Positions 53,274 to 63,318 are shown, numbered from the stretch's first letter. The stretch: DNA of 64,000 nucleotides from Anaerospora hongkongensis (GCF_004339805.1 NZ_SLUI01000001.1:248001-312000), one strand, 5' to 3'. Notes: generated by a model not told the origin, from the sequence alone. A program made the numbers and translations.

Positions 53274-55319
53274 TCACTGCATCAGTGATCCTACATCCAG
53301 AATAAGCGCCACTTGACCATTTCCGAGAATAGTTGCGCCAGCAATTACTTTAATGCCTGCCAGCAATTTTCCTAACGATTTAATTACGATTTCCTGCTGT
53401 CCGATTAAAGTATCAACGATAATTCCTGCTCGTTGATCTCCCATATGCACTATTACAACAAACAAATCGTCATTGGCCTGGACAGAAGCTTCAGGCACAT
53501 TCAGCATATTAGAGAGGCGGACAATGGGAATAATTTGACCTCGAAGCAAAATAACTTCTTGACTTTGAATCGTCTTTATATCTTGATATTGAATATTAAT
53601 CGTACTGTCAATCGACCCTAATGGAATGGCATAAATTTCTTCGCATACTTTAACAAGCAAGGCCTGAATGATGGCAAGCGTCAACGGCAGACGAATTTTA
53701 AATTTACTGCCTTCATTAACCTTTGTTTCTACATCTACCATACCGCCCAGCGATTCAATCTTAGTCTTTACAGCATCCATACCAACACCACGGCCTGATA
53801 CATCAGTAACGGTATCGGCAGTCGAAAATCCAGCTGCAAATACTAACCTTACGGCCTCAGCAGCATCCATTTTTTCAGCTTCTGCTTGGCTGATAAGGCC
53901 TTTTTGCACCGCTTTTTGTTTAATGATCTCCGGATTTATTCCCTTACCGTCATCTTCAACAACGATGATCACGTTATTTCCTTCATGACGGGCAATTAAC
54001 CGGATTTCGCCGATAGCCGGTTTGCCCTTAGCCTGCCTTTCCTGAGGCGACTCAATGCCATGGTCGATAGCATTACGCAGTAAATGCACCAGTGGATCGC
54101 CAATCTCATCAATAACGGTGCGGTCCAGCTCTGTTTCTTCACCCTGAATAATCAAGTTAACTTCTTTGTTCAAATCCCGGGATAAGTCACGCACCATACG
54201 GGGAAAACGGTTAAATACTTGTCCCACAGGAACCATTCGCACTTTCATGACCACAGCCTGCAGGTCGGTAGTAACCCGGTCCATTTGCTCAATCGTTTCC
54301 ACTAAGTCAACTAACCGGTGGGTTAATCCGATTTGCTCCAGACGGGTTTTATTAATAACTAGTTCACCTACGAGGTTTAAGAGGGTATCCAACTTATCAA
54401 TATCAACACGGACAGATTGTCCACCTTTTAACTTCTTCTCAACTGGCACAGCTGAGTTTACAACCGGCTGCTTGTCCTTCTCCTCTGCCTTTTCCACCGC
54501 TGCAGGCTTGGCAGTTGCCGGTAAGACTACTGCTGTCTGCTCATTTGCCGGTTGAACTTTCATCGACAATGAGCAAGGTAGAACGGTAACTTTATCAATT
54601 TCTGATATAGCCAGCAAGGTTTGTTCCAATTTTTCCGGTTCTGCTCCAGTTACGGCAACAACCTGGAAGCTATGATCAAAGTTTTCTTTTTCCAGCTCTT
54701 CCGTAGCAGGAATACTTTTGATCACATCGCCCAGTTCTTCCAGGGCATTCATCACCATATAGGCTCTAGCCGATTTGAGCAGGCAGCCTGTTCGTAGTGA
54801 AACTTGAATTTCATAAGCACGCATACCTTGATTTTGGGCGGCCTGAATGACATTTGTTTCCGTATCACTAAAAGTGATTGTACTAGCTAAAGCCGCTGCT
54901 TTGTCTTGCAGGGCCGGCGCCGGAGGAGCAGCGACTGTCTCTCCTTTGGCCAAGGCGGTAATTTTATTCAGCAGTGCTTTTATATCAATTTCTGAATCAC
55001 TATTACTTGCAACCTTTTCCACTAATTGCTCTAGTGTATCAATACATTTAAATAACGTATTCAATATGTCTTCATTGGCTGTTAGTTGGGATTTACGTAA
55101 AAGATCCAAAATATTTTCCATTTCATGGGTTAGTTCGGCAATTGTAGTAAATCCCATGGTTGCCGACATTCCCTTAATGGTATGGGCACTGCGAAAAATC
55201 TCATCCAGCAGCTGCAAATTACTTGGATCATGTTCCAGATCCAACACACAACGGTTGAGGGTTTGCAAATGTTCGCGGGATTCTTCTAGAAACATTCCCA
55301 TATATTGGTTGATATCCAT
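53274..55319 (-). CDS. cheA: Chemotaxis histidine kinase CheA
   Basis: A 681-residue CheA with all five domains: P1 with the phosphorylated histidine near residue 46 (FRSAHTIKGMSATMGF), a variable P2 region (about 160-255), P3 dimerisation helices (SVRVDIDKLDTLLNLVGELV), P4 kinase (HLLRNAIDHGIESPQERQ, VEDDGKGI, GRGVGMDAV) and the P5 CheW-like domain. It phosphorylates CheY and CheB. It lies between cheB and cheW. Confidence 0.98.
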   Translation of the reverse strand: MDINQYMGMFLEESREHLQTLNRCVLDLEHDPSNLQLLDEIFRSAHTIKGMSATMGFTTIAELTHEMENILDLLRKSQLTANEDILNTLFKCIDTLEQLVEKVASNSDSEIDIKALLNKITALAKGETVAAPPAPALQDKAAALASTITFSDTETNVIQAAQNQGMRAYEIQVSLRTGCLLKSARAYMVMNALEELGDVIKSIPATEELEKENFDHSFQVVAVTGAEPEKLEQTLLAISEIDKVTVLPCSLSMKVQPANEQTAVVLPATAKPAAVEKAEEKDKQPVVNSAVPVEKKLKGGQSVRVDIDKLDTLLNLVGELVINKTRLEQIGLTHRLVDLVETIEQMDRVTTDLQAVVMKVRMVPVGQVFNRFPRMVRDLSRDLNKEVNLIIQGEETELDRTVIDEIGDPLVHLLRNAIDHGIESPQERQAKGKPAIGEIRLIARHEGNNVIIVVEDDGKGINPEIIKQKAVQKGLISQAEAEKMDAAEAVRLVFAAGFSTADTVTDVSGRGVGMDAVKTKIESLGGMVDVETKVNEGSKFKIRLPLTLAIIQALLVKVCEEIYAIPLGSIDSTINIQYQDIKTIQSQEVILLRGQIIPIVRLSNMLNVPEASVQANDDLFVVIVHMGDQRAGIIVDTLIGQQEIVIKSLGKLLAGIKVIAGATILGNGQVALILDVGSLMQ

Positions 55320-55336
55320 AAAATACCCTCCCTATA

Positions 55337-56389
55337 TTATTTTTTTACCGCCCTGACAATTTCTTCCGCGATGTTCGGAAGAGGCGCTACCCGGTCTACT
55401 ATATTTAATTCGATTGCTGATTTTGGCATGCCGTAAACGACAGCCGTTGTATGATCTTCAGCAATTGTGTGACCGCGCTGGTTCTTTATAGCCTGCATTC
55501 CCTTTGTGCCATCATGCCCCATGCCGGTGAGAATTACGCCAATGGTTCGGGATCCATAGATTCGGGCGACTGACTCCATCATGGGATCTACAGCAGGCCT
55601 ATGTCCGCCTACAGGTGGATTTTGGTTAAGCTTTATCACCGTTTTATTACCTTCCCGCTCGAAAAGCATATGATAGTCACCCGGCGCGATAAAAACCATT
55701 CCCGGACGAATTACATCATTATGCTCTGCTTCTTTAACAGTCAAAGAAGCAAGTGAATTCAGGCGCTCTGACAACGATTTGGTAAAACCTGGCGGCATAT
55801 GCTGGACAATTACTACACCACAAGGCAGATTACCCGGTAAGCGCACCAGAACCTCCTGTAATGCTCGCGGACCACCTGTAGAAGTTCCAATTGCAATAAT
55901 TTGCTCATTTTGAACGCCTGCTGCTCCCCCTTGCCCAGCCACGGGAAAAGGCGGCAGCAGCGCGGTATTTGTCTTAGGTTTTACGAGCTGTGCAACATTA
56001 GCTTTTACAGCAGATCTTGCTTTTTCAATAATTTCACTGCGTATTTCACTAATGCTGGAAATAGATCCCGACGTTTTTGCTACAAAATCAACTGCTCCTA
56101 AAGCCAGTGCCTGCATAGTAGCCTCTGCTCCGGCGCGGGTCAAGCTGCTAATCATTAAAACCGGCGTAGGGACTTCTTTCATAATTTGGCCTAAGGCTTT
56201 AATGCCATCCATAATCGGCATTTCAACATCAAGTGTAACTAAATCCGGCTTAAGCCGCTTAATTTTATCTAGTGCATCTTTTCCATTGCGTGCCGTGTCG
56301 ACAACTTTAAAATCAGATTCGGCAGCAAATAGATCAGACAACAGCTTACGCATGAAAGCAGAATCGTCAACAATCAGCACATTAATCAT
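55337..56389 (-). CDS. cheB: Protein-glutamate methylesterase/deamidase CheB
   Basis: A 350-residue two-domain protein: a response-regulator domain (INVLIVDDSAFMRKLLSD, phospho-acceptor in VTLDVEMPIMDG) and a methylesterase domain with the Ser-His-Asp triad in IAIGTSTGGPRALQEVL, VIVQHMPPGFTKSLSERL and ILTGMGHDGTKGMQ. It demethylates and deamidates receptors. I chose the ATG at 56389, which matches the family start; an ATG at 56404 is also possible. Confidence 0.97.
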   Translation of the reverse strand: MINVLIVDDSAFMRKLLSDLFAAESDFKVVDTARNGKDALDKIKRLKPDLVTLDVEMPIMDGIKALGQIMKEVPTPVLMISSLTRAGAEATMQALALGAVDFVAKTSGSISSISEIRSEIIEKARSAVKANVAQLVKPKTNTALLPPFPVAGQGGAAGVQNEQIIAIGTSTGGPRALQEVLVRLPGNLPCGVVIVQHMPPGFTKSLSERLNSLASLTVKEAEHNDVIRPGMVFIAPGDYHMLFEREGNKTVIKLNQNPPVGGHRPAVDPMMESVARIYGSRTIGVILTGMGHDGTKGMQAIKNQRGHTIAEDHTTAVVYGMPKSAIELNIVDRVAPLPNIAEEIVRAVKK

Positions 56390-56410
56390 GTCATCGTTCA
56401 CCATCCTAAA

Positions 56411-57064
56411 CTAAACCCCTTTTTGACGCTGTTCCAATTGTTTTTTAAATATGTATTTAATCAGTTTGCTGCGATCTCTTTCCTGAATTTCAATAAATTT
56501 AATGCCAACCCAGAATATTGGGTTTTCTGCCTGTGGCTGCTCGACGCGTACAACTTCGCCGATTGCTAAAAAACTGTCACTGCCGGGGATGTCGATAATG
56601 AGCTGTCCTTTTGCTCCAATCTCAAAGGTTTGGCGAGCAACAATCTGAAGCCCCCCACCGCTAATATCTTTTGTCTGTACGTTAAAGGTTGGCGTATCAA
56701 CAGCCGCTCCCGCTTCATCCTGGGCAAGCAGTTTAAATTGTACCGGAATCATTGCAGACGTCCGTACAAACGACCGGAGCTGAACTTTTTTTAATTCCTG
56801 AGGCAGGCAAACTACCCATGTGGGAATTGGATGAATTGTTTTGCGAAGCAGTTTTGACGTAAACTGATATACTGCTCCATCTATAATGAATTGCCCTGTA
56901 AAAGACTGTCCCTGAGCAAGCATTACCGGATACCCCTTGCTCATAGGCATGGCAATTACTATTTCATCGCCAATAATCTCTTCAATCCGGCTGCCATATT
57001 GCTCATTGGAATTCAATATTATTTTTAATCGTTGATTAACTTTGAAAATAGTATGGGAAATGAT
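56411..57064 (-). CDS. PilZ-domain flagellar protein (YcgR/MotI-type) with an apparent non-AUG start
   Basis: A protein of about 217 residues with an N-terminal YcgR-like domain and a C-terminal PilZ domain holding the c-di-GMP ligands RSFVRTS (RxxxR) and DISGGG. Such proteins slow flagellar motors when c-di-GMP rises. The only standard start codon, TTG at 57016, has no ribosome site and cuts into the first strand (FKVNQRLKIIL). The frame stays open upstream to AGGGAGG at 57073-57079, and the codon at proper spacing is ATC (57064), with ATT three bases on. I therefore infer initiation at ATC or ATT, as the coordinates show; a sequence error is the alternative. Confidence 0.85.
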   Translation of the reverse strand: MISHTIFKVNQRLKIILNSNEQYGSRIEEIIGDEIVIAMPMSKGYPVMLAQGQSFTGQFIIDGAVYQFTSKLLRKTIHPIPTWVVCLPQELKKVQLRSFVRTSAMIPVQFKLLAQDEAGAAVDTPTFNVQTKDISGGGLQIVARQTFEIGAKGQLIIDIPGSDSFLAIGEVVRVEQPQAENPIFWVGIKFIEIQERDRSKLIKYIFKKQLEQRQKGV

Positions 57065-57092
57065 AGTCCCGTCCTCCCTCAGCGATTCAGTA

Positions 57093-57989
57093 TTACCACA
57101 TCATTTCTAAGAACTTGTTAAAAAATCCTTTAATTCCCTTAGATTGCGGTATATTTTCTCCATATATCAGCCGCTGAGCAATATGCTCTATGCAACGGGA
57201 ACAAATTGTATTGGGGAATTGGATAAAAACCGGAGTCTGATTTTTGACTGCTTTAATCATATTGCGGTCTTCATAGATAAATCCTAAACTGCTGATCGGT
57301 ACTCCTAAAAAACGTTGGGAGACCTTGATTAATTTATCAACAACCATCTGGCCCTCATCGATTTCCACAACCCGATTTACAACCAACCGTAAAGGCGCAG
57401 TACCAGCATGTCCGGCATAGGCCTTCATCATCGCATATGCATCTGTGATCGCAGTAGGTTCCGGTGTCGTCACAATGATCACTTCATCAGCCGCTATAAC
57501 AAAATTTAAAACATTGCGGCTCAACCCCGCGCCAGTGTCAATTAAAATAATATCTGCCCATTTATCACATTGCGTAACTTGACTGATGATATGCTGCAGC
57601 TGCATTTGATTCAAATTCGCCAGATGATAAATCCCTGAGCCACCGGACATAAATTTTATGCCTTGCGGACCATCAGCAATAATATCTTCAATTTTAACGC
57701 CATCCTGCAGCAAGTGCAGCATGTTGTATCTAGGCGAGCTGCCTAAAACAACATCGACATTAGCCATCCCCAAATCAGCGTCAATGACAAGTACTTTCCG
57801 CCCTAATGAAGCCAAAGCTAACGCGAGATTAACCGTAAAATTCGTTTTACCAACGCCACCCTTACCGCTCGTTACGGTAATGACCCGGGCTCTCGATTCA
57901 GTCTGCTGCTTAATGATGGCGCTTTTCGGTTGATTCTGTGTGCTTTGTACCATTTGTCTCAATTTCTCTGCTTGATCGTGCATCGTCAA
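57093..57989 (-). CDS. flhG: Flagellar number regulator FlhG (YlxH, MinD-like)
   Basis: A 298-residue MinD/ParA-like ATPase with the deviant Walker A VTSGKGGVGKTNFTVN and VLVIDADLGMANVDVVLG. The N-terminus carries DQAEKLR, the conserved helix that activates the FlhF GTPase. FlhG limits flagellar number and placement with FlhF. It overlaps flhF by 4 bases. Confidence 0.96.
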   Translation of the reverse strand: MTMHDQAEKLRQMVQSTQNQPKSAIIKQQTESRARVITVTSGKGGVGKTNFTVNLALALASLGRKVLVIDADLGMANVDVVLGSSPRYNMLHLLQDGVKIEDIIADGPQGIKFMSGGSGIYHLANLNQMQLQHIISQVTQCDKWADIILIDTGAGLSRNVLNFVIAADEVIIVTTPEPTAITDAYAMMKAYAGHAGTAPLRLVVNRVVEIDEGQMVVDKLIKVSQRFLGVPISSLGFIYEDRNMIKAVKNQTPVFIQFPNTICSRCIEHIAQRLIYGENIPQSKGIKGFFNKFLEMMW

Positions 57990-59077
57990 TCCCTCAGAAT
58001 TAAATTTGCCAGTTTATGCGCATTTGCCAGTTCAATATCATCGGGAACATTTTGACCTGTAGTAACATACGACAAAGCAGTGGGAAATTGATATAAAAGA
58101 TTCAACACTGTCCCTAAATAGCAGGCTTCATCAACTTTAGTAAGTAGAATTTTTTGCGGTGAACAGACACTGAATTTATTTACAATCTCCAGCAAATCGC
58201 TGTATTTTGTCGTTGCACTTAAAACAAGGTGAGTCTCTATATAAGGATCAACTGCTAATAAGGATTGCAATTCTGCTAATTGATACTGGCTTTGAGGACT
58301 CCTCCCGGCAGTATCAATTAACACCAGATTTTTATCACGATGCCGGTACAAAGCTGCTTTTAATTCGTCAGGCGAATAGACAATTTCAATCGGTACGCCA
58401 ATGATATCACTATACGTTTTCAATTGCTCAACCGCAGCTATACGATAGGTATCAGCGGTAATCAAGGCTACCCGCTGCCCCTCTTTTATGGCAAAATTTG
58501 CTGCCAGTTTCGCGATTGTTGTTGTCTTGCCAACGCCGGTAGGTCCAATAAGCGCAACCGTCTTGCACCCCGAGCCAGGTATTGTAATCCCCTCAACTCT
58601 TTGCAAGTAATTCGTGATACGATCAAGTAACAGCTTGCGGGTAATATGTTGATCGCTGCCAATAATGGAAACTTCATCAGGCAATCCCCGAAGGAGGTTC
58701 CCCGCGATTTCAGCATCAACATCGTTTTTTATCAATAGTTCCAGCAGCGGCGATACTTGCTTTTCCGCCTGCGGTATTTTTGCCAGCACCTGTTCCAGCA
58801 GCTTGCGCATATTGGCAAGCTCAAGCTGGACGACCGCCGCTTTCGTTTCTTCCTCTTTACTTGCCCGCTGTGGCACTGGCAGGGGTTTTTCAACAACTAC
58901 CGGCACCGGCTTTTCCACGGCAGCCATAACTTCCACCATTTCTTTAGCAAAAAAACCAAAGATACCGCCTTTTTTAAAACGCCTGGTGTGCAGGATTACA
59001 GCATCTCTGCCTAAATCATTTTTTACCTGCGCAACGGCTTCTTGCATAGTCGGTGCCGTAAAATACTTAACCTTCAT
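57986..59077 (-). CDS. flhF: Flagellar placement GTPase FlhF
   Basis: A 363-residue SRP-type GTPase: a basic N-terminal B domain (MKVKYFTAPTMQEAVAQVKN), a linker, and an NG domain with G1 ALIGPTGVGKTTTIAKLAA, VALITADTYRIAAVEQLKTY and LVLIDTAGRSPQSQYQLAEL. It recruits early flagellar parts to the membrane. It lies 1 base after flhA and overlaps flhG. Confidence 0.97.
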   Translation of the reverse strand: MKVKYFTAPTMQEAVAQVKNDLGRDAVILHTRRFKKGGIFGFFAKEMVEVMAAVEKPVPVVVEKPLPVPQRASKEEETKAAVVQLELANMRKLLEQVLAKIPQAEKQVSPLLELLIKNDVDAEIAGNLLRGLPDEVSIIGSDQHITRKLLLDRITNYLQRVEGITIPGSGCKTVALIGPTGVGKTTTIAKLAANFAIKEGQRVALITADTYRIAAVEQLKTYSDIIGVPIEIVYSPDELKAALYRHRDKNLVLIDTAGRSPQSQYQLAELQSLLAVDPYIETHLVLSATTKYSDLLEIVNKFSVCSPQKILLTKVDEACYLGTVLNLLYQFPTALSYVTTGQNVPDDIELANAHKLANLILRD

Positions 59078-59078
59078 A

Positions 59079-61142
59079 CTATAACTTCACCACCCCTAAT
59101 GCCTGCACTTCAATTTTAGGTTCAATTTCTGCATAGGAAAGCACAGTAAGATTAGGTGCAACCCGTTCTGTTAATTTACGAAAATGCATCCGCACCGCCG
59201 GACTGGTTAATACTAGGGGCTGATACCCCAAATTAGTCAACTTTGGCAGTTCGTTTGTCAAACTGGCAACAATAGCCTGCATAACCTGTGGTTCGAGAGC
59301 CACATAGGAACCTTGCTCCGTGCGTTGTACCGCACCATGAATCATGTTTTCCAGCTGCGGATCTACCGTGAGGCAGACCAGCGTATTATTTTGGACATGC
59401 TGCCGGGAAATCTGGCGGGCTAATCCATGCCGCACATATTCTGTTAACAATTCTGTATCTTTGGTTAAAGACGCATAGTCTCCCAGCGTTTCCATAATGG
59501 TCACCATATCTCGAATGGATATTCGTTCGCGCAGCAGATTCGCTAATACTTTCTGAATATCGCCAAGCGACAGCAAGGACGGTACTACTTCCTCGACAAC
59601 GGCCGGATTATTTTGTTTAACGGCATCAACCAGGGTCTGAACTTCCTGGCGTCCAAGAATTTCATCAGCATGAGATTTAATGACTTCCGTTAAATGGGTA
59701 GCAAGAACAGATACAGGATCTACTACCGTATAGCCGCTTAACTCGGCCTGTTCCCGTACGCTTTCCTGAATCCATAAGGCTGGCAGCCCAAATGCTGGTT
59801 CCACTGTTGCAATTCCCTGAACCTCATCAAATACAGTACCAGGGTTCATCGCCATATAATGGTCAAGCATTAATTCGCCTTTGGCAATCTCTACCCCTCT
59901 TAATTTGATAACATAGATATTAGGTTTTAGTTGAATATTATCCCGTATGCGTATAGTGGGCACAATCAGACCTAACTCTAAGGCGCACTGACGCCTAATC
60001 ATAACAACCCGGTCAAGTAAATCGCCACCTTGGCTTACATCAACGATGGGAATTAAGCTATAACCAATTTCCAGTTCCATGGGGTCCACTTGCAAAAGCG
60101 CAACAATATTCTCTGGCTTGCGTACTTCTTCCATTTCCTTTTGTTCCATCTGGTTAACTTGTTCATCGGCCTGACTTTGGGCAGTTCTTTTTAATACATA
60201 GCCAATACCAATACCTGCTAAGCCCAGAGTAAAGAACGGAATGCCCGGCAAACCCGGTACTAAACCCAGCAGAAGCAACACTCCCCCTGCAATAAAGAAC
60301 ATGCGCGGGTTCGTTAAAATCTGTTCCGTTATGTCATGGCCTAAATTTGACTCAGAAGCAGCCCTGGTCACCATTAAGCCGGTAGCTGTAGAAATCAACA
60401 GTGCAGGAATCTGATTAACCAGCCCCTCGCCGACCGTCAGCAATGTATAGGCTTGCAGCGCCTGCGTCAGTTCCATGTTGCGCTGTACCATGCCAATGAT
60501 AAAACCGCCGACAATATTAATGATGATGATAATAATGGCTGCGATTGCATCCCCTTTGACGAATTTACTGGCACCATCCATTGCTCCATAAAAGTCGGCT
60601 TCCCGTTGGATCTTTTTCCGCCTTTGCCGCGCTTCCGAATCAGATATCAGTCCGGCATTCAAATCAGCATCAATGCTCATTTGTTTACCGGGCATAGCAT
60701 CCAGGGTAAAGCGGGCAGCAACCTCGGCTACCCGTTCTGCCCCCTTGGTAATAACGATAAACTGAATAATAATCAAAATAACAAAGACGATAAAGCCAAC
60801 CACGGCATTACCGCCAACAACGAAATTGCCAAATGCCGTAATTACCTCTCCGGCATAGCCTTCCAACAAAATCAAGCGAGTAGAGGAAACGTTCAGCGCC
60901 AGTCTAAATAACGTTGTGATTAACAGCAGCGACGGAAACACAGAAAAATCCAGTGGCTCTGTATTATAAATTGCCACCATCACAATAATCAGTGAAAATG
61001 TTATGTTAAACGAAAGAAAAATATCCAATAAAAAAGTCGGTAATGGAATAATCATCATTACAACAATTGTAATGATGGCAACGGCTACTAATATGTCACT
61101 ATACTTCAATAAACTGCTAAATGCGGGTGTACGAGTAGCCAT
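59079..61142 (-). CDS. flhA: Flagellar export apparatus protein FlhA
   Basis: A 687-residue protein with eight membrane segments in the first 310 residues and a cytoplasmic domain. The FHIPEP signature lies near residues 138-165 (RVAEVAARFTLDAMPGKQMS). It forms the nonameric export ring that docks substrates. The ATG at 61142 is better spaced from AAGGAGAGA than the one at 61148. Confidence 0.97.
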   Translation of the reverse strand: MATRTPAFSSLLKYSDILVAVAIITIVVMMIIPLPTFLLDIFLSFNITFSLIIVMVAIYNTEPLDFSVFPSLLLITTLFRLALNVSSTRLILLEGYAGEVITAFGNFVVGGNAVVGFIVFVILIIIQFIVITKGAERVAEVAARFTLDAMPGKQMSIDADLNAGLISDSEARQRRKKIQREADFYGAMDGASKFVKGDAIAAIIIIIINIVGGFIIGMVQRNMELTQALQAYTLLTVGEGLVNQIPALLISTATGLMVTRAASESNLGHDITEQILTNPRMFFIAGGVLLLLGLVPGLPGIPFFTLGLAGIGIGYVLKRTAQSQADEQVNQMEQKEMEEVRKPENIVALLQVDPMELEIGYSLIPIVDVSQGGDLLDRVVMIRRQCALELGLIVPTIRIRDNIQLKPNIYVIKLRGVEIAKGELMLDHYMAMNPGTVFDEVQGIATVEPAFGLPALWIQESVREQAELSGYTVVDPVSVLATHLTEVIKSHADEILGRQEVQTLVDAVKQNNPAVVEEVVPSLLSLGDIQKVLANLLRERISIRDMVTIMETLGDYASLTKDTELLTEYVRHGLARQISRQHVQNNTLVCLTVDPQLENMIHGAVQRTEQGSYVALEPQVMQAIVASLTNELPKLTNLGYQPLVLTSPAVRMHFRKLTERVAPNLTVLSYAEIEPKIEVQALGVVKL

Positions 61143-61160
61143 AATCATTCTCTCCTTCTA

Positions 61161-62300
61161 TTAGGACAACCGTTTTTTTAAGCGATAGACATACGCCAAT
61201 ACTTCTGCAATAGCTTGATATAATTCAGGCGGTACAGCTTCACCAATATCCGTAGCACTGTATAGGGAGCGTGCTAACGGCTTATTCTCCACAATTGCAA
61301 CACCGTGCTTTTTAGCGGCTTCTTTGATGCGCTGTGCCAAAAAATCCTGGCCTTTCGCTACTACCACAGGCGCCGCCATGTCTTTCTCATACTTCAAGGC
61401 AACCGCATAATGAGTAGGATTGGTTACCACCACACTAGCTTTAGGAATTTCCTGCATCATACGCTGCATTGCCATCGCTCGCTGGCGTTCCTTAATTTTT
61501 CCTTTAATTTGGGGATTCCCTTCTGATTGCTTAAACTCTTCTTTAATTTCCTGCTTTGACATTTTTAAGCTTTCATTATGCTGCCACCACTGATAAAAAT
61601 AATCAATTACTGCCAGAACTAAAATAACCGCGCCAATCTGAAAAGCCAGTTCAAGGATTAGACCACCGGCCAGTTGTAACGATTCAATAAGCTCTAAGTT
61701 AATCAGCTTTGGCAGCTCCATTGTTTCTTTTAATATGAACTGATAAATGAAATATCCAACCACGCCGATTTTAATAAAAGACTTAACCAGCTCTACCAAA
61801 GAGCGCTTAGAGAATAGCCGTTGAAATCCTGTTAAGGGATTTAATTTTTCAAGTTTAGGCATAATAGGTTCCAGCGTAAAATGGAAACCAACCTGGATCA
61901 TGTTAGCAGCAAGAGATATAATTAATATGACCATCATAACCGGCAAGGCCGCTTTTAAAAAAATAATAGCGAAATCTATAAACAAAACATGCGCTTCCGT
62001 TATGGTAAAATCACTTCTGAAAAGCGTAGAGAACATGGAGCGCATGTAATTGGATAATTCAAGATAAATTAATGGGCTGATTACTTTTAACGCCAAGAAG
62101 GCCGCTAAAATAATAAAAGCAGAGTTAATTTCAACACTTTTTGCAACTTGCCCCTTATTTCTTGCATCGCTTTTGCGTTTGGGGGTTGCCTCTTCTGTTT
62201 TTTCCTGATTGAATAACTGCAAATCAAAGCGCAGCGTCTTTTTTTCTTCAGTCTTACTGGAAGTTGCCGAGTATACGGTATATATCTTTGTACATGGCAT
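61161..62300 (-). CDS. flhB: Flagellar export switch protein FlhB
   Basis: A 379-residue protein with four membrane segments and the autocleavage motif NPTH (VVVTNPTHYAVALKYE) in its cytoplasmic domain, followed by the usual C-terminal tail (PELYQAIAEVLAYVY). It switches export specificity from rod/hook to filament. The ATG at 62300 follows an excellent GGAGGTGG and lies inside fliR, overlapping it by 47 bases. The extra 35-residue N-terminal extension before LFNQEKTEEATPKRK is unusual. Confidence 0.94.
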   Translation of the reverse strand: MPCTKIYTVYSATSSKTEEKKTLRFDLQLFNQEKTEEATPKRKSDARNKGQVAKSVEINSAFIILAAFLALKVISPLIYLELSNYMRSMFSTLFRSDFTITEAHVLFIDFAIIFLKAALPVMMVILIISLAANMIQVGFHFTLEPIMPKLEKLNPLTGFQRLFSKRSLVELVKSFIKIGVVGYFIYQFILKETMELPKLINLELIESLQLAGGLILELAFQIGAVILVLAVIDYFYQWWQHNESLKMSKQEIKEEFKQSEGNPQIKGKIKERQRAMAMQRMMQEIPKASVVVTNPTHYAVALKYEKDMAAPVVVAKGQDFLAQRIKEAAKKHGVAIVENKPLARSLYSATDIGEAVPPELYQAIAEVLAYVYRLKKRLS

Positions 62301-63033
62301 TAAATCCCACCTCCAGAAAGGCAATATAAAACGGGAATGCCAAGGCTAATATAAATAAACCAACAAATATCTTACCCGGTACTCCTACAACAAAAATATT
62401 CATTTGCGGCATTGTCTTAGCAAGGATTCCCAGCGCGACATCCGTTAGCAGAATTGCTACCAATACAGGCAAACTAATTTTTAATGCAGTAATAAAAATA
62501 GCGAATACCATATCAATAATTAATTCACTCAAAGACGCATGAAAGGAAACTCCTGTTACCGGCACAATTTTAAAACTATTAAATAAAGCGGATAAAAAAA
62601 CATGGTGGCCATTCGTTGCTAAAAAAGTCAGTAATGCAAGAATGTATTTAAAATTGCCGACTAAGGGTATCTGCTGGCCAAACTGCGGGTCAAGAACATT
62701 AACAATCCCAAAACCTATTTGCATGTCCAGCAACTGCCCGGCCATTTGTACGGCAGAAAAGATTAGAGAGCATACCCATCCAAGTATAAGTCCCAGCAGA
62801 AATTCACCAGCTACGACTAAAACATATCGCAGAAATTGATCTGGAATGGTAGCTGCCGGTGTGTACACCATAGGCATTACCATATAGGCAATTAGCAGCG
62901 ATACGCCTGCTTTTACATAAACAGGCAAATTACGGCTGCCAAAAATAGGAGCCGTCGTAAAAATACCACTGACTCGTGTAAAGATTAAAAGAAAAAAACC
63001 TAATTGACCAGATAAGAGTTGATATATATCCAC
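62254..63033 (-). CDS. fliR: Flagellar export protein FliR
   Basis: A 259-residue membrane protein with about six hydrophobic segments: RVSGIFTTAPIFGSRNLPVY, FLLGLILGWVCSLIFSAVQM and VGLFILALAFPFYIAFL, all typical of FliR. It is a core part of the export gate with FliP and FliQ. It follows fliQ by 15 bases and its end overlaps flhB by 47 bases. Confidence 0.96.
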   Translation of the reverse strand: MDIYQLLSGQLGFFLLIFTRVSGIFTTAPIFGSRNLPVYVKAGVSLLIAYMVMPMVYTPAATIPDQFLRYVLVVAGEFLLGLILGWVCSLIFSAVQMAGQLLDMQIGFGIVNVLDPQFGQQIPLVGNFKYILALLTFLATNGHHVFLSALFNSFKIVPVTGVSFHASLSELIIDMVFAIFITALKISLPVLVAILLTDVALGILAKTMPQMNIFVVGVPGKIFVGLFILALAFPFYIAFLEVGFNAMYKDIYRILGNFQ

Positions 63034-63048
63034 CTGTAGCCCACCTGT

Positions 63049-63318
63049 CTAGCGGATCATTTGTGGCAAACTAACGAGTATATTGCGCGTATAATCTACC
63101 AATAAACTGAGCATCCACGGTCCAAATATTAAAATCGATACAAATACCGCAATAATTTTAGGAATAAAACTTAACGTTTGTTCCTGAATTTGGGTCGTCG
63201 CCTGAAAAATACTGACTAAGACACCGACCAGCAGGCCAAATCCCAGCATCGGAGCTGACACCAGCATTACCATATACAGAGCGTCACGCCCGACTTGTAG
63301 TGCTAGATCACCGGACAT
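63049..63318 (-). CDS. fliQ: Flagellar export protein FliQ
   Basis: An 89-residue protein with two membrane segments (ALYMVMLVSAPMLGFGLLVG and FIPKIIAVFVSILIFGPWML) and the FliQ segment SIFQATTQIQEQTLSFIPK. It belongs to the FliPQR export gate. It starts 12 bases after fliP with AGGAGGTCT upstream. Confidence 0.97.
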   Translation of the reverse strand: MSGDLALQVGRDALYMVMLVSAPMLGFGLLVGVLVSIFQATTQIQEQTLSFIPKIIAVFVSILIFGPWMLSLLVDYTRNILVSLPQMIR

